This document shows, piece after piece, positions 47,531-58,965 of a stretch of 64,000 nt of DNA. The notes below the pieces were generated by a model. It searched no databases. It was not told where the DNA came from and saw only the letters and a program-made list of their open reading frames with translations. Position 1 is the first letter of the stretch. Each line of letters starts with the position of its first letter. The DNA comes from Emydura subglobosa (Eukaryota; Chordata; Testudines; Chelidae). The translations under genes and the position numbers were made by a program. The stretch covers positions 7,659,984 through 7,723,983 of the forward strand of contig ML679963.1 in the NCBI GenBank assembly GCA_007922225.1, given 5' to 3'.

Positions 47531-48529
47531 AAGAGGGATCATCCTGTCCAGGAAAGTGCAAACTTAAATCAACAATCAAATGTGCTTTCACAACACAGCT
47601 TTTACTCAGTTCTGTCTCCCTAACCAAAGATGGCAAATCCTATATATTCCATCTCTCAGGTTAGTTGGAAAGTGTGTCTAGCCTGTTGTTAAATTACTGA
47701 CCCAACTAGAGAACTGTCCACATGGAAGCTTTGCTGATAATTCATGCTAATTTAGGGCTAGATCCTCAGATGGTAGAGGATGCTCAATGGATCATGCCAC
47801 CTACGGATCTGGCCCTTAAACTTTAGCTGTGAATTTGTTTGTCTTTATCTCTGCCACAATGCTGCCACACATGTAATTGTGTGGCTAAAAGATTTTTTTT
47901 TGGTTTGTTGGCAGTTCCAAAATTATTGGGGGAGGGGGAGGGAGATTGTTTTAGGTTGACCTGAAAAAAAAAATGTTTTGAAAATTTTAGCATAATGGAA
48001 ACAAAATAAAAACAAAGTGTTGGGTTCTTTTATGTTTTTGCATTTTTGTAAATAAAATGGAAGGAAATTGCAAAACCAAGTCGTTTCAATCCAAAAACTC
48101 AAGACGTTTCATTTAAAAAATGTCAAAAAGGAAATATTTATATTTCTTCGGAATTATTTTTCTTCCAACACAAACAATTCAGCAAAACAGACATGAATTC
48201 ATTAAACATTTCTGAATCTGTATTTTCACACACACAAACACATGTTCGTGACAAAAAAATTCATCTAGTTTTACACACAGTGAGACAAATAACGCGGTTA
48301 TAAATATGGACACATTGGCCAGCCATTACAATTACACTGCGTAGTATTTCCTATTCCAGCTGTAGGAAACACATGAAGAACAGTGGTAGAGCCAAACACC
48401 ACTATGTAATAAATTCAAGTGGTCTTTAAATAGAAAAGCACCCACCAGAGATGAAACATGTATTTTTGTTTAGAGGACAAGATAAATGGGAAATAATATA
48501 TTAATTTTGTACTTAGAATTACATGTTTT

Positions 48530-48890
48530 CTGATGATATCAAAGCACTTTACAAATATTAAACTGTTAAGGCTCTGTAAAGAACCTATTATAGCCATTTT
48601 ATGGATGGGGAAATTGAGTCACAGAGTAGGTAAGTGATTTATTCAAGAAGACTTCTGCAAAGTAGCTGGCATCGCCGTGCATGAGCAGTTTAGGGCTGCC
48701 GGGTGCGATATGCCATTTTTTTTTATTCCCACTGAGGCATGGCAACTCATCTAGAACCTTTCGGTGACCCACTGGTGGGTCGGGACCCATCATTCAGGGA
48801 ACACTGGATTCAGTGACTTGCCCAAGATCACACAGGGAGTCTGTGTCAGAGAAACGACGTTCAATTATGGCTCCTGACTCTCAATCCTCA
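48530..48890 (-). repeat. MIR SINE, split by a later insertion
   Basis: The left part (CTTTACAAATATTAAACTG, GCCATTTTATGGATGGGG, ATTGAGTCACAGAGTAGG) and the right part (CAGTGACTTGCCCAAGATC, ACACAGGGAGTCTGTGTC) together form one reverse-oriented MIR. The words AGTGATTTATTCAAGA and AGTGACTTGCCCAAGA are the same MIR segment on both sides of the interruption. Confidence 0.85.
48655..48807. mobile_element. hAT-like fragment nested in a MIR
   Basis: TTCGGTGACCCACTGGTGGG and TCGGGACCCATCATTCAGGG followed by AACACTGG resemble the end of a hAT-type element of sauropsids. It interrupts the MIR, so it is the younger insertion. The left boundary is uncertain. Confidence 0.55.
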
Positions 48891-49961
48891 GCTTTAGCCG
48901 CAAGAGCACATATCCATCATGTGAGTAGGAGAGCCCGGCCTAGCGGTTAGAGTCCACATCAGCAACTGCAGGGAGAGGTAGAGGCCCTCTAGAGTCCCGT
49001 AAGGACAGCATTTGCTACCTGCAATCCAGTTAACAACCTCCCCTTGGTCTCTTCCTACTGCTCTGTCCCTCCCTGAGATGCGTCATGATTTGTGGTTGTC
49101 CTCTGTGACCCGACGCATGGGCCTCTGTGGGGTAAGGAGTCCGTGCTTCCTGCAGTGGACCTCCTCCTGGGCATGCACCCGCCTTTACAGTCCCTCTGTA
49201 GCAGTGAATACAGGTCTGTCTACTTCGCCAGCTGCCGTGCTGTGCTGCAGTGCCTCCTTTTAAGCCCTCCTCCAAGTGGAGCAGAGCCACTGTGGCAGGG
49301 CTTCCTGGGCCCAGAGCTCTTCCTAAACCCCCGTCTCCCTAGAGTGGCATTTATCCACCCCATCCCAAAAGAAGTAGCCTCATAAAAAGAAATGGCATTT
49401 ATGTTACACATGACTTTGTTTAGTCTAATAGGAAGGAAGAGAAGGAATATGTTTTAAAGTTTCTCACCAAAACAAAACAAAACAAACAAACTAAAGTGTC
49501 CACACAATCAACAAATCAGCAGGGCTGCACCTGGTAGTTTTCTTTCTTTCTTTACCTGAATGATGGGCAGTGTAAGATAAACAAAACTCACCATTGAGAT
49601 GTGAACAGTCTGAACACGTCAGGGCTCGCAGATCCTTGCTTTTAAAATCAATTCAAATGTTCAAATCAATAAAAGCAAATTATAGTTTCCCCAACATAAG
49701 TAAGCAGTGCTCAGTGGCTTATCTGCGTTATTATTTGAAGGATACGATGTATCTAGGGAAGAGTTAACCCAGCACCTTCTGATTATGCAGCTTGTTGTGC
49801 AGGACTGCTGTCAAATTGGTTGTTTAAAGCATTTTCTTTGGTCTATAAAAACAGCCCTGTACAGAAGACATCCAATTGCAGGTATTCTGGCACCACCGCC
49901 GCCAGCACAAATTATACATTCCTCTAAGATTTAAGATGCTGGAAGAGATAGCTTAGTCCTA
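48891..49961. other. GC-richer unassigned block, then intron DNA
   Basis: At 48925-49375 the sequence is GC-richer, with overlapping frames of 83-97 codons on both strands, suggesting an unidentified insertion. After 49400 it is ordinary AT-rich intron with AAAAC repeats at 49470-49490. Confidence 0.4.
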
Positions 49962-50162
49962 AAAGTGCTTGTCTACACTGCAGTTATTTTGCACCAGTTC
50001 AGTGCTGATGCTAATCTCTTTCATAGACGTCTTGCATTGGTATAAGAAGTGGGTTTGCACTATGGTGCAAGGCATTTGTTATAACGTTGCAAGTACATCT
50101 ATACCAGCAGGTTGCACTGTCAGCTTCACTGGTGCAAGAATCCCACAGGTAAACAATGCCTA
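49962..50162 (+). mobile_element. Short DNA element (MITE) with GCTTGTCTACACT terminus
   Basis: Starts AAAGTGCTTGTCTACACTGC, the terminus type seen at 45325. The interior is TGCACCAGTTCAGTGCTGAT and AAGTACATCTATACCAGCAG. The right end (AGGTAAACAATGCCTAAG) is degraded. Confidence 0.6.
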
Positions 50163-51216
50163 AGTCTTATGTTTAAAATACCTAGTATTACAGGATCAAA
50201 TCCCAGCAGGGCTAACTCAGTGATTCATCCTTCCCGGGTAGATAAGCCATGTGTCTTAAAATCAAGTCCCTTGCATCTCTGGGGGGATAGTAAGGACTGC
50301 ACAATGCTTTCTGTAATAGCTTGCTTGCTTGTCTCTTGCCAAAATGCTTCCCTCCCTATTGTGCAATGGGCTGCAGCTCTACTCAAGAGGTAGCTGGATT
50401 CAATGGCTGGTGTTTGCTCAAGGCTGCCTTGTGATGAAAGGCACTTCGCATCCCTCTCCTTGACATCTTCACCTCTTCTTTCATCCTCTGCTTAGCTCAG
50501 GAAGAACTTTCACACTTTCTTCTCTGTGGAAAAAACCTCTTTCAAAGCACATTCCCTCTTCCAAGCTCTTCAACCATGACAAATATAGGATTTCTCCACC
50601 ACCTTGTGCTTCTATTCTGTGTGGCTATGCTAAATTGTAAAGGGTCCGTGTCCTCTGATGTTTATACATAGCAGCATTATTATTAAGGGGAGATGATTCC
50701 TGACTGAGAGGCATCTTTCAGTGCCACCCTTCAACCACTCCAAATGACTGGTGTATGAGGAGCAGTGTGATCTCATAGGTGAATTAATGGCTTTCAACCT
50801 CTTCCATCATGTACCACATTAGAAAATAAAAAGTTTTGGGGTGCCCATACAGAAAGGGCGGGTGGCTGTGACTCTCAGATTGAGAACCCATAGCGAAACA
50901 AAGATCATTCTCAATGGTGAACTGGGGGAGATTATGTACTGAGGAGCAGCGATGGCGGAGAAACAGATCTGCTACAGAGCAGACACCTTCTCCCTTCTTC
51001 AGTCCAAACAGTCAATCTTCCTCCCGTTACAAGGCAAATGGAAGCATTAACTGAATGGGGACTACGGCTGGTTAAGACGAAGCTGAATGCTACAAAAGGG
51101 TGCTATATTTGGGAGGCTAGAAAGGTTCCTAAACGCTCTGTAAGACACCCAGGAAATGTATGCCTAATAAAGAGTTCCCCTTCCCTAATTCTGCCTCAAA
51201 GGCAGCTTCTCCTCTA
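50163..51216. other. Intron DNA without firm features
   Basis: A B-box-like word is at about 50397 (GGATTCAATGGC), without a cloverleaf. Nothing coding is recognised. Confidence 0.4.
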
Positions 51217-52740
51217 TTAAACAGACTCTGATGGGGAAAAAAGGAATGACTTTCCTTGAAGGGCACAAGCTTCTTTTATGCATGAGCTCAGCCTACCTAG
51301 ATTGAACATGTGCAGTAATGCAGAGCTCCAATCTGGCTTGTGCAATGATATAAAAAGTCTCTTGGAGACTTTCTGAAATTTGGTGTTCACATCAGGTGGT
51401 ATTTCAGCATTCCAAGGATATACACTTTGTGGGCTGAGCATTTCTGTCTCTGGAGGGGTTTGCAAGTTAAAGAGGTCTAGCTTTATTATTAACATCAGCA
51501 CTTCAAAGATGCCCATTGCTGCCTGGAGGCTTGCTGAAAGAGGAGTCCTGCAAGACTCAAGCTCAGCTGAGTCGCTCGTGGTAGCAAGTTCCACAGCCAC
51601 TCGGAGTGCTGCTTGCTTTAGCATTACCAGTGAGTGACACTGCTGGAGGAGAGAGGGGTTTGTCAGTAATGTGTCCCAATTTAGGCCTTTTTAGATATGG
51701 ATGACGAGGGCATGGGAAGGGACCTGGGAAAGATAATGAATGTAGGAGAAGCAGAAGTAGTGGAACATGGTCATATCTGTATGCTCTACATTAAAAGGTC
51801 AAAGTTGCCCTGCATGATTCAGAGTTGCTGGCTGGATATGGTAACAGGGCATTGGCTGGACAGGATGTGGCTTCTTGATTGCCTGGCTGGACCACTGCAA
51901 GTTTTAGGGTTGTTAGAAGCCAGCTCTCCCTGCACAAGTCATCTCTGATTTCAGTCAGATAAGGCCCCTGCGTACTACCACTAAGTGTGAGGAGCACAGA
52001 TCCAAGTCACAAGCAATGGCATGGGCTTCCTGCTGTGTTTTCAGGGCTTTTGCTTGTGAGACTGGCCCAAACTGAACCCTCACTTGATGCTGGGTCTGCA
52101 TCTGTGTTGGAGAGATTGTCTCGGAGTCCACTACTCCTTCCTGTGAAGTAGTGGGGGCTAGGGAGCAGGAGTAGGAGTTGGGCTTGAAAATGCTCCAACT
52201 TGTTCTTTAGGCAGAGCTGTTGAATAATGTTCCTAATCTCCCAGAAGAGTGTGTGCCTTACACTGGATGACAAAAAGACTGAGACAGCCCTGACGCAGCT
52301 ATGGCACAAGGCTCAATCCCCCTATGCTCTTAGAGTAGACATCCCCTTTTTAGAAGTACTCTCTGATTTTGTCCCAATCAACCAATGATCATGGAACATG
52401 GCTACCTATGTACTTCTTGGATCCTTGGGGAGGCAATGATTAATGAAGAAGACCAACTTCCTTAATAGCGCTGAGGGAATCCACTATGTGCTCTTTCCTT
52501 TAAGTCGTCTAGTGTCTATTCTTTTTTCGGATTTTATTTTCTTTCCACAAGCAGCATCTGGAGAAGGTGACCTTGGACAAGGGCTTCTGGAGACCCATAT
52601 AAAAACTTTTGAGAGCAGTTCCAATTCACTCAGTCTCCGTGAAACTAAATGTCTAAAACTAGTAATGGAGTAATTCTGACAAAGGTCTCTTGGGATCTTA
52701 GCAAAATATTCAGCTACTTCAAAATCTCCTTCTGGCAATA
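51217..52740 (-). pseudogene. Possible decayed processed pseudogene (unidentified parent)
   Basis: Three minus-strand frames with protein-like composition lie in line: 52738-52484 (84 codons), 52309-52007 (100) and 51624-51217 (135). The last contains runs such as LQAAMGIFEVLMLIIKLDLF. Stops and frame shifts separate them, and no splice sites join them. I do not recognise the parent protein. No poly-A tail or target duplication was identified, so chance frames in an unidentified repeat remain possible. Confidence 0.25.
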
Positions 52741-54638
52741 TGTTATTTCGTATTCCTCATTGTTTGATGGGTTAATTACACCCTTCTTCCTCTCAGGGAA
52801 TGGGGCGTCATTGCTATGTCATTGCCAGGGGTTGGAAATTAAAAATTGCACACTGAGCCTTTTGCTGACATGCCCAGTTTCCAACCTTGAAGTGTACTTT
52901 TACAGGCAACCCTTGAAAAAGAGGAGTTAAAACGGTCATTCAGATGATCTTAGATGTATGTGTTGTAGCTTTGTTATTTAGCAGTTAATTAATTAATATG
53001 GTGCCACTTTAACAATCAGGAACTGGGAAGAAGGAAAAAATAGCTAGAGCAGATAATTAAGTATCTGGCCTTCAACATGAATCAATCATTCATTCAAAGC
53101 AAGTCCCCACAATTTGAAATCTAATAAGACTATGTTAAGAGTAGCCCTGAGAAAGCCAGTGGAACAGAACCAGTTTGGATGATCTAATGAAGTCATACAC
53201 TGAACATGCATAAAAGGCACCTGTATGCCAAGAAAAAAATTTGCCAAAATACATACATATTGCTTGCTTTCAACAGAAATAAATGTACTAGCCCAGGGTT
53301 TCTTTCATCATCTCTTATTTTTAATGTTCAAAGCAACATTATTCAAAGAGATAGCCCTAGTGAAAATTAGTCATAACATGCCTCAGGGTTAAATTCTCCT
53401 TTCTGATCACTGTGCTGGGCTCTGGCTCTGAACATTCTTCTTACTCAACGTGTACTGATCTCACACTGATGTCAAAGGTAGAACAGAACATTAGGGTCAG
53501 GATTTGCAATAGTGAGCCGGAAAGAGAATTTTGCCATTGGTCTTTTTGCCTAGGCTATAATTCCACTGTGTCTATTTTAAATGCAGGTGACTGAGTCCTG
53601 TCTTGGAGAATCGGTTAACAAGGATGTATTCCACCAACTCCTCTGAACAAAAAACTAGAAACCATTGTAGACAAAAATGCTGAACATGACAGTAGATAGT
53701 TGAAATGAACATGGGTTTACGAGAACAGGATGAATAATTTAATCCTAAAATTGAAATCACATTAAGGGAGAGAAGCTGGGGCAATGGGAGAGAATAAAAT
53801 ATGATCATCTGATGGGACTGAACTAATACATCCAAGAACAGACCAGCTTCTAGCAACCTGAACTGAAATACTACTAATTAAGGGTAAACACACATGCCAT
53901 GGGAAAGTCCTTTCGCAGTCTGGTGGTGCCTGACTTCAGGCACTCACTAAATGGCCTGATTTCCACAGGAATTGAGCATGCCTAACTTCTGGTGACTTCA
54001 ATGCGAGTTGCTGCGTGTGCTCCACAGTTGGAAAAAGTCAGGCCACCGTACACCTTCACCCTGCAATGAGCGCCGTGTGGGAAGAACCCATGCAGTGCTC
54101 CACTGAAGCCAAGGATCCAGCCATTCACAGCTCATTGAAGGACTCGGGGCCTTATTTAGCTGCCTAACTTTAGGCACCACCCAAATTTTGGAAGATTTTA
54201 GCATTTATAATTAGTAGGTTGAGAAGGGGTGGGGCCATCATTTACAAATCACTAAATTGAAAAAAGGAGCCAGGTAGGTTTGTTTTCCTTTCACTGTACT
54301 GATTGGTTTCCCAGGTAACAAGCCTCTCTTATGGTGATACCAACACCCCACCTGTGTGCCAGCCACAGCACAGTTTCAGGAAGCACCAGCATTTCAGCCT
54401 ACGGCATGCACTGATTGAACAGCAGGGGAGAAATTTCCCAGTGCCCTTAACCTAACTCCTTCCATTGAACGAAATACCTGCTATTAGGGATCTCTTCCTG
54501 CTCCATTTAGCTGTTGTTATGCGGCTTCCAACTTCAGATTGCGGCTTCTAAGCTCACCCCCAATACAAATTTATTTATACATTATTTATTATTCTTACTG
54601 ACAACGGTTCAATGGTTCACAATGCTTCACAAGTCAGG
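52741..54638. other. Intron DNA with a palindromic-family fragment
   Basis: At about 53915-54180 are GGTGCCTGACTTCAGGCAC, GGTGACTTCAATGCGAG and TTTAGGCACCACCCAAATTT, decayed relatives of the palindromic repeats. The rest is plain intron. Confidence 0.45.
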
Positions 54639-55080
54639 GCAGGCCCGCCGACTGGGGGTGGGAAGGGAGGCAATTGCCCAGGGGCCCAGCAATTTAAAAG
54701 GACCCAGGAAAATAGGAGTATAAATATGTATCCTCTTCTCCTCCACACCACCTCTTCCTCTAAGGCCCCCGCCACTCGCGCTCTCTGTCCTTCCCCTGAG
54801 CCAAGTTTATTTATTATACGCTATGCAGGTTCCCGGGTGGCTGAGGCAGTGTCTGCTACTCAGCTCCCTGGGTTCATCAGTAATCTCCCTGGGGAGCCCA
54901 AGGGACCCGGGAATCTGAGTAGCAGATACCACCTCCTCAGCAACCATGCATGTTAACCATGCCTGGCACATAATAAATAGAGATTTCTGGTGGAAGCCCG
55001 CTTGGACATCAGCCACCCGTTTTTAGGGGGGCCATTGACAGTTCTTCCTTGGGGCCCGGAATTGCAGTTGGTGGGCCTGC
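54639..55080. mobile_element. Inverted-repeat DNA element with an internal 168-bp palindrome
   Basis: Terminal inverted repeats GCAGGCCCGCCGACTG (54639-54654) and CAGTTGGTGGGCCTGC (55065-55080) match at 14 of 16. Inside, 54810-54977 folds on itself: TTTATTATA with GTCTGCTACTCAG on the left, CTGAGTAGCAGA with TAATAAA on the right, centred near 54890. Because of this the two strands encode similar chance peptides (VSATQLPG on plus, VSATQIPG on minus). No transposase. Confidence 0.7.
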
Positions 55081-55094
55081 GACACAGCCTCCCC

Positions 55095-55320
55095 AAAAAG
55101 TCATGAGGTTGGCTTAAAATCATGAAATTAACAAATATGAACGTAGGGTTCTTTTATTTTTTTTTTTGTGTGTCCTTATTGGTCATTTTCTAAAAAACTT
55201 ACCAATATATACTCAATATACTGAAAATTGAGATTTTCCGGTAACAACAAGATTCCAGCAGTGAGGGGTGCTAAGAATGCCCTCCCCCCAATCTCAAACC
55301 AGATGATAAAATGGTGAGAG
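55095..55320. repeat. Second copy of the 28.4-kb MITE family, partial
   Basis: GTCATGAGGTTGGCTTAAAA, TCATGAAATTAACAAATATG and AACGTAGGGTTCTTTTATTT parallel 28470-28545. Termini are not preserved. Confidence 0.6.
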
Positions 55321-55489
55321 CTGATTCTTCAAACAAACACCAGGACTGTGGGCTGGTTAGTGGAGCAGGAAGAATAACACAATACAGAAGATATAAGAGC
55401 AGAGAATGGACCCATCTTCTGCAGATTCATAAGAGCTTTAACACGCCCCTTTCTCCCTGCAGGGTGAATGCCACAGAACAACACTGAGG

Positions 55490-55730
55490 CTATGGCTACG
55501 CCTCCGTCAGATCGACTTCTCTGGATCGACTGAGTGGTCAGTGAGGGCCCTCAGTTGATCCAGAAATCAACGTATTAAGACCACCTTCTCAAGCGGCGCA
55601 GTGCAGTGAAGACGGCGTGCAGAACAGAAGCAGAGAAGTCGATGGGAGTTACGCAAGTTTTTTGCGTAGCTTGTGTAACTCCGGTCGACTGCCGCCGAAT
55701 CTCAGAGGTAAGTGTAGACAAGCCCTGAGT
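55490..55730 (+). mobile_element. Short DNA element (MITE) with GTGTAGACAAGCCCT terminus
   Basis: The left end is GAGGCTATGGCTACGCCTCC and the right end AAGTGTAGACAAGCCCTGAG. Inside are AGATCGACTTCTCTGGATCG and its inverted partner AGAGAAGTCGATGGGAG. This is a CpG-rich small element common in turtles. No frame. Confidence 0.75.
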
Positions 55731-55764
55731 GGGAAAGAAAGGAGGAGAGAAAAGGTTTCAGGTC

Positions 55765-56045
55765 TGTAGGTAATAGAGGCAGTGTGGCCTCATGGATAGA
55801 ACCCAGACAGCACTGGGACTCAGGAGACCTGGGCTCTACTCCTGGCTCTGTCCTTGGCATGCTGAGCAAGTTACTGTCCCGCTCTGTGCCTCAGTTTCCC
55901 CATCTATATGATGGGGATAACGGTGCCATTTGTACCTCCTTTGTAAAATGGTTTGGGATCTACTGATGAAAGAGCATTGGATTGGGACTCAGGAGACCTG
56001 GGCTCTATTCCTGGCTGTACCACTGGCCTGCTGGGTGAGCTAGGC
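55765..56045 (+). repeat. Tandem MIR SINE (one full copy plus a second 5' part)
   Basis: Copy one: GCAGTGTGGCCTCATGGATA, GACTCAGGAGACCTGGGC, CTCAGTTTCCCCATCTATAT and GGGATCTACTGATGAAAG. At about 55970 a second head starts (GAGCATTGGATTGGGACTCA) and repeats GACTCAGGAGACCTGGGC before fading at about 56045. Confidence 0.93.
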
Positions 56046-57055
56046 AATGCCCACACATTCTCCAATAGGGGTCTTAGCTTTGCTAATTCCCTTTTCCCAT
56101 AATTTCCCATCATTAAGTATTAGTGGTTAACCCACCAGCTAAGGGAAGGAGTAGGGAAAAGAAAAATCACAGTTTTGGAACTTGGGACTTTTGACTAGTT
56201 AGTACAAGAAAGACTCAGTTCTGCCTAGGAAACAAATTCAAATGCCCTCACTCTGTGAACGCAGCAGGTGTCAACCAAGGAAACATTTAATAATACAAAG
56301 GGGTGCAGGATGAGGAGATTGAGCAACAAAGTATGTTTTTTAAAAATATGCTGGCAATGGATGTGCTGCATCCTGACTCGGTAACTCTGAAGAAAGCATA
56401 TAAAAAGGTTGTCTGATTATATAGAAAGAAGAAACTACCTAGGCAGAAACAAATGAGAACCAATTATAACTAAAAGACATCCTGAACAAATAGAATTTTG
56501 CCATTAAATATCATTTATCCCATTTAATTAGTATTTTCTGGACACAATACTCCGAACTAAAATACCTTTCTGTCTCCTTGAAACTTGTAATTATTGTTGC
56601 GACCTGCACTATTATGCATCTCCTCTGCTTTCTCCATCTTGCACGCCATTTAAAGCTGCAAGATTTTCAATTATCTATGCAGAACTGTCAAAGACATATT
56701 TAAGAGAAGGGGAATAATGTGTGACTCAATTCCTCTAAAAAGGAAAAGAGATCATTTTTAGTCAGAATGAACATGCTGCATCTTTCATCATTCTATTTTT
56801 GTGAATAAGAGTAAAACAGGCTATTTAAAACATCCATTTAAATGCAAATTTTGATATCCCAGGAAGAAAAAAATAGTTAATCATTTACCATAGACAGGAT
56901 TATTTCCCCACTCCCACCGTTTAAATTTGAGAGTTGCACACTGTGCGCAAACGCAGTAATTTAAGCGCCTCTGCACCTTTAAATGTTCACAGTGGGGAAG
57001 ACAACACAGGCAGATGTTTGATCTTTCAGTAGTTCCATGGCTATTTCACACTTAC
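56046..57055. other. MSI2 intron downstream of the 57.1-kb exon
   Basis: AT-rich, repeat-free. The stretch at 56500-57055 looks unique and may hold splicing regulatory sequence. Nothing specific identified. Confidence 0.45.
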
Positions 57056-57170
57056 CCAACATTCCCATCCCTAGCATAAAAGCGTCCATGGTATACGGTA
57101 ATCCTCGTGCCCTTCCTCTTGTCCCTGGTGGAAACATCACTTCTTTAGGTTGTGCTTTCTTACATTCTAC
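57056..57170 (-). CDS. MSI2: MSI2 internal coding exon (end of RRM2 and linker)
   Basis: Internal coding exon of Musashi-2, a cytoplasmic RNA-binding translational regulator with two RRMs. On the minus strand it follows a CTCAATAG acceptor and ends ATGTTGG before a GTAAG donor. It is 115 nt: 38 whole codons plus one base carried to the next exon. It begins [16 protein letters not shown], the last strand of RRM2 and the start of the linker, and continues with the basic [10 protein letters not shown] stretch and the Met-rich [10 protein letters not shown]. This matches vertebrate MSI2 as I know it (about residue 179 onward). The preceding exon, ending in the codon for the Met of KMVECKK, was not found up to 64000, so the upstream intron is at least 6.8 kb. 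No disabling change is seen. Confidence 0.96.
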
Positions 57171-57784
57171 CTATTGAGCAGAAACATGTACAAATGAGAT
57201 GCAAATGAATTCCATGTAAATGTCAAATGCAGAACTGAGCTAAAGGGGAAAAATTATTTTTAGCTTTGTTTTTCCCCCCATATGTGAACTTTAAAAATAG
57301 GGCTTAAAAAGAATAAATATGTGCATGTTGCTTTAAACACATAGCAAAACTCCATTAAAATGATAAAATGCAGGTTTAATAAGTTGTCCTGTTTCTGAAA
57401 CAAAAACCTACGCTCTGTTTACTCTCAGATGATTCTTTGCAGGCATGGAATGGATGAAGGAAAGTCATTGGCACAGTTCTATTACAAGTGAAAACAGAAA
57501 ATGACTATTGGTGATCATTACAGAAAGTTCCATTTTAAATGGAAATAAAGAATCAATATTTCTACCCAGCAGAGGAATTTCTTTATATTCTACCAGTAAA
57601 TGATCCACATTCTTTCACTTCCAGTTACTTCCTTTATCTTTTGAAGTTTCTTAATACCATTTTAATTATATGACAAGTCTCTAATAACTTTTTAAAATCT
57701 TACAATCATGAGTATAACCAAGAGAGTACAGTGATGCTTTGATGGTGTGAGTTTAAGAACAGAATCTTCTCTCATGCATCAGAA
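57171..57784. other. MSI2 intron upstream of the 57.1-kb exon
   Basis: Acceptor region, with an octamer word ATGCAAAT at about 57200-57207. Otherwise AT-rich unique DNA. Confidence 0.5.
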
Positions 57785-57990
57785 CAAAGCCAGTGGATAA
57801 GGCCTGGGATTAGGAATCAGAAGACTTGGGTTCTAGGCCTGGGCTCTGCCACTGACTTGATCCTTAGGTAAGACCCTTCACCTCTCAATGAATTCTCTGT
57901 CTCCCTTCCCACCCTTTGTCTGAACCTGTCTATGTAGAATATAAATTCTTCCAGGCAGGGATTGTTTCTGACAATAGGGCCCTGATCTTG
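57785..57990 (+). repeat. MIR-type SINE with L2-type tail
   Basis: CAGTGGATAAGGCCTGGG, GGGTTCTAGGCCTGGGCTC, TGCCACTGACTTGATCC, then the tail ATATAAATTCTTCCAGGC, AGGGATTGTTTCTGAC and GGGCCCTGATCTTGG. Head and tail are in one copy, showing that the isolated tails elsewhere belong to this SINE group. Confidence 0.88.
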
Positions 57991-58719
57991 GTTGTGGCCT
58001 CTTATCACGATCATAACGCAAATGATAAAAGCATCATCTATTCTGATCATGGATCGAACGCACCGACCTCCAACCCACAGCAATGAAGAACGGAAGTGGG
58101 ACTGGTTAGCATATTCAAATTGGGCTGGCGGGTTTACTTTAAGCAGGGGAACATCTTTTCCACAAGCCCCGCTACTTGAATGAGCAGGCACAGGTGGGCG
58201 TGCTTCCTACGTGAAAACAGGTAATTACACCAGACAAAACCAGGGATGTAGAATAATACGGCTAAATGCCTCTGTTCCTAATAGCCCTATCAGTGACTGT
58301 GTATTCATTGTCTTATGAAAACCGACCGCCTGTTCCTAGGCAACCTGATCAGTGAAAATTTCAGGTTTACATAATTTTCATTTAGGTAACATAGAGGTTA
58401 ACTGACTGTAATGGGAGTATTTTAAACAAAACCACCTACTCTTCCCCCTTCCACTGCAAACCTCATGACAGATCTTATTTACTTAGCTTGCTTGCAACAC
58501 TTCACAAAGCAATAATGCTCAGATTCCGCCAACAATGTTGTCAAAACAGTCGCATCTTGCCAACAGATCTGCCAGAATCCATCGAACTTTGGAACGAAAT
58601 GCCTCCAGAGTTCTCCTTACATTACTGTCTTGCCAGTGAGTGCCTGGGTCAGGACTGCTCAGTGGGTATACTGGGAGAAGAGCAGGGAGAGGAACAAGAC
58701 GACACTGGAGAAAACTGGA
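57991..58719. other. Unassigned intron block with open frames
   Basis: A minus frame of 124 codons (57817-58191) overlaps the MIR and is not a gene. A plus frame (58488-58853) contains LRFRQQCCQNSRILP and ESIELWNEMPPEFSL. The latter loosely recalls the tail of LINE reverse transcriptases, but this is weak, and the frame runs on into a MIR. Confidence 0.35.
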
Positions 58720-58965
58720 AGTATTTGAGTCTTATGATTAAAACATACAGGGGACCTGGGTTCCATACCCCTGACTTTGCCACTGACTTGCTGTATAATC
58801 CTAATCAAGTGGCTTCATATCTTTATGCCTCACGGTCTCCATCTGCAAAATGAGGACAACACATATCTACAGCACAGATGGGTTGGGATAGGAATTCAGA
58901 CGTGCAAAACACTGAGATCCTCAGAAGGATGCTGCTATATAAAGGGAAAGTATTGTTACCGTGAG
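58720..58965 (+). repeat. MIR SINE
   Basis: GGGGACCTGGGTTCCATACC, TTTGCCACTGACTTGCTG, AATCAAGTGGCTTCATATC and CACGGTCTCCATCTGCAAAA, ending ACACTGAGATCCTCAGAAG. Confidence 0.92.

Larger units (their letters stand above)
45596..48529. other. Intron DNA with one candidate conserved block
   Basis: A palindromic-core fragment is at about 45966-45985 (CTGAAGTCAATGGGAATC) and a TTTG repeat at 46046-46068. The block at 47180-47530 looks conserved. The GC-richer patch at 46770-46985 is unassigned. Confidence 0.45.

Noticed and set aside
50163..50420. tRNA gene or tRNA-derived SINE
   Set aside because: Only a weak B-box-like word was found. There is no A-box and no cloverleaf.
57817..58191. 124-codon minus-strand frame as a gene
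   Set aside because: Its 3' part is the antisense of a MIR SINE and the rest has no domain.
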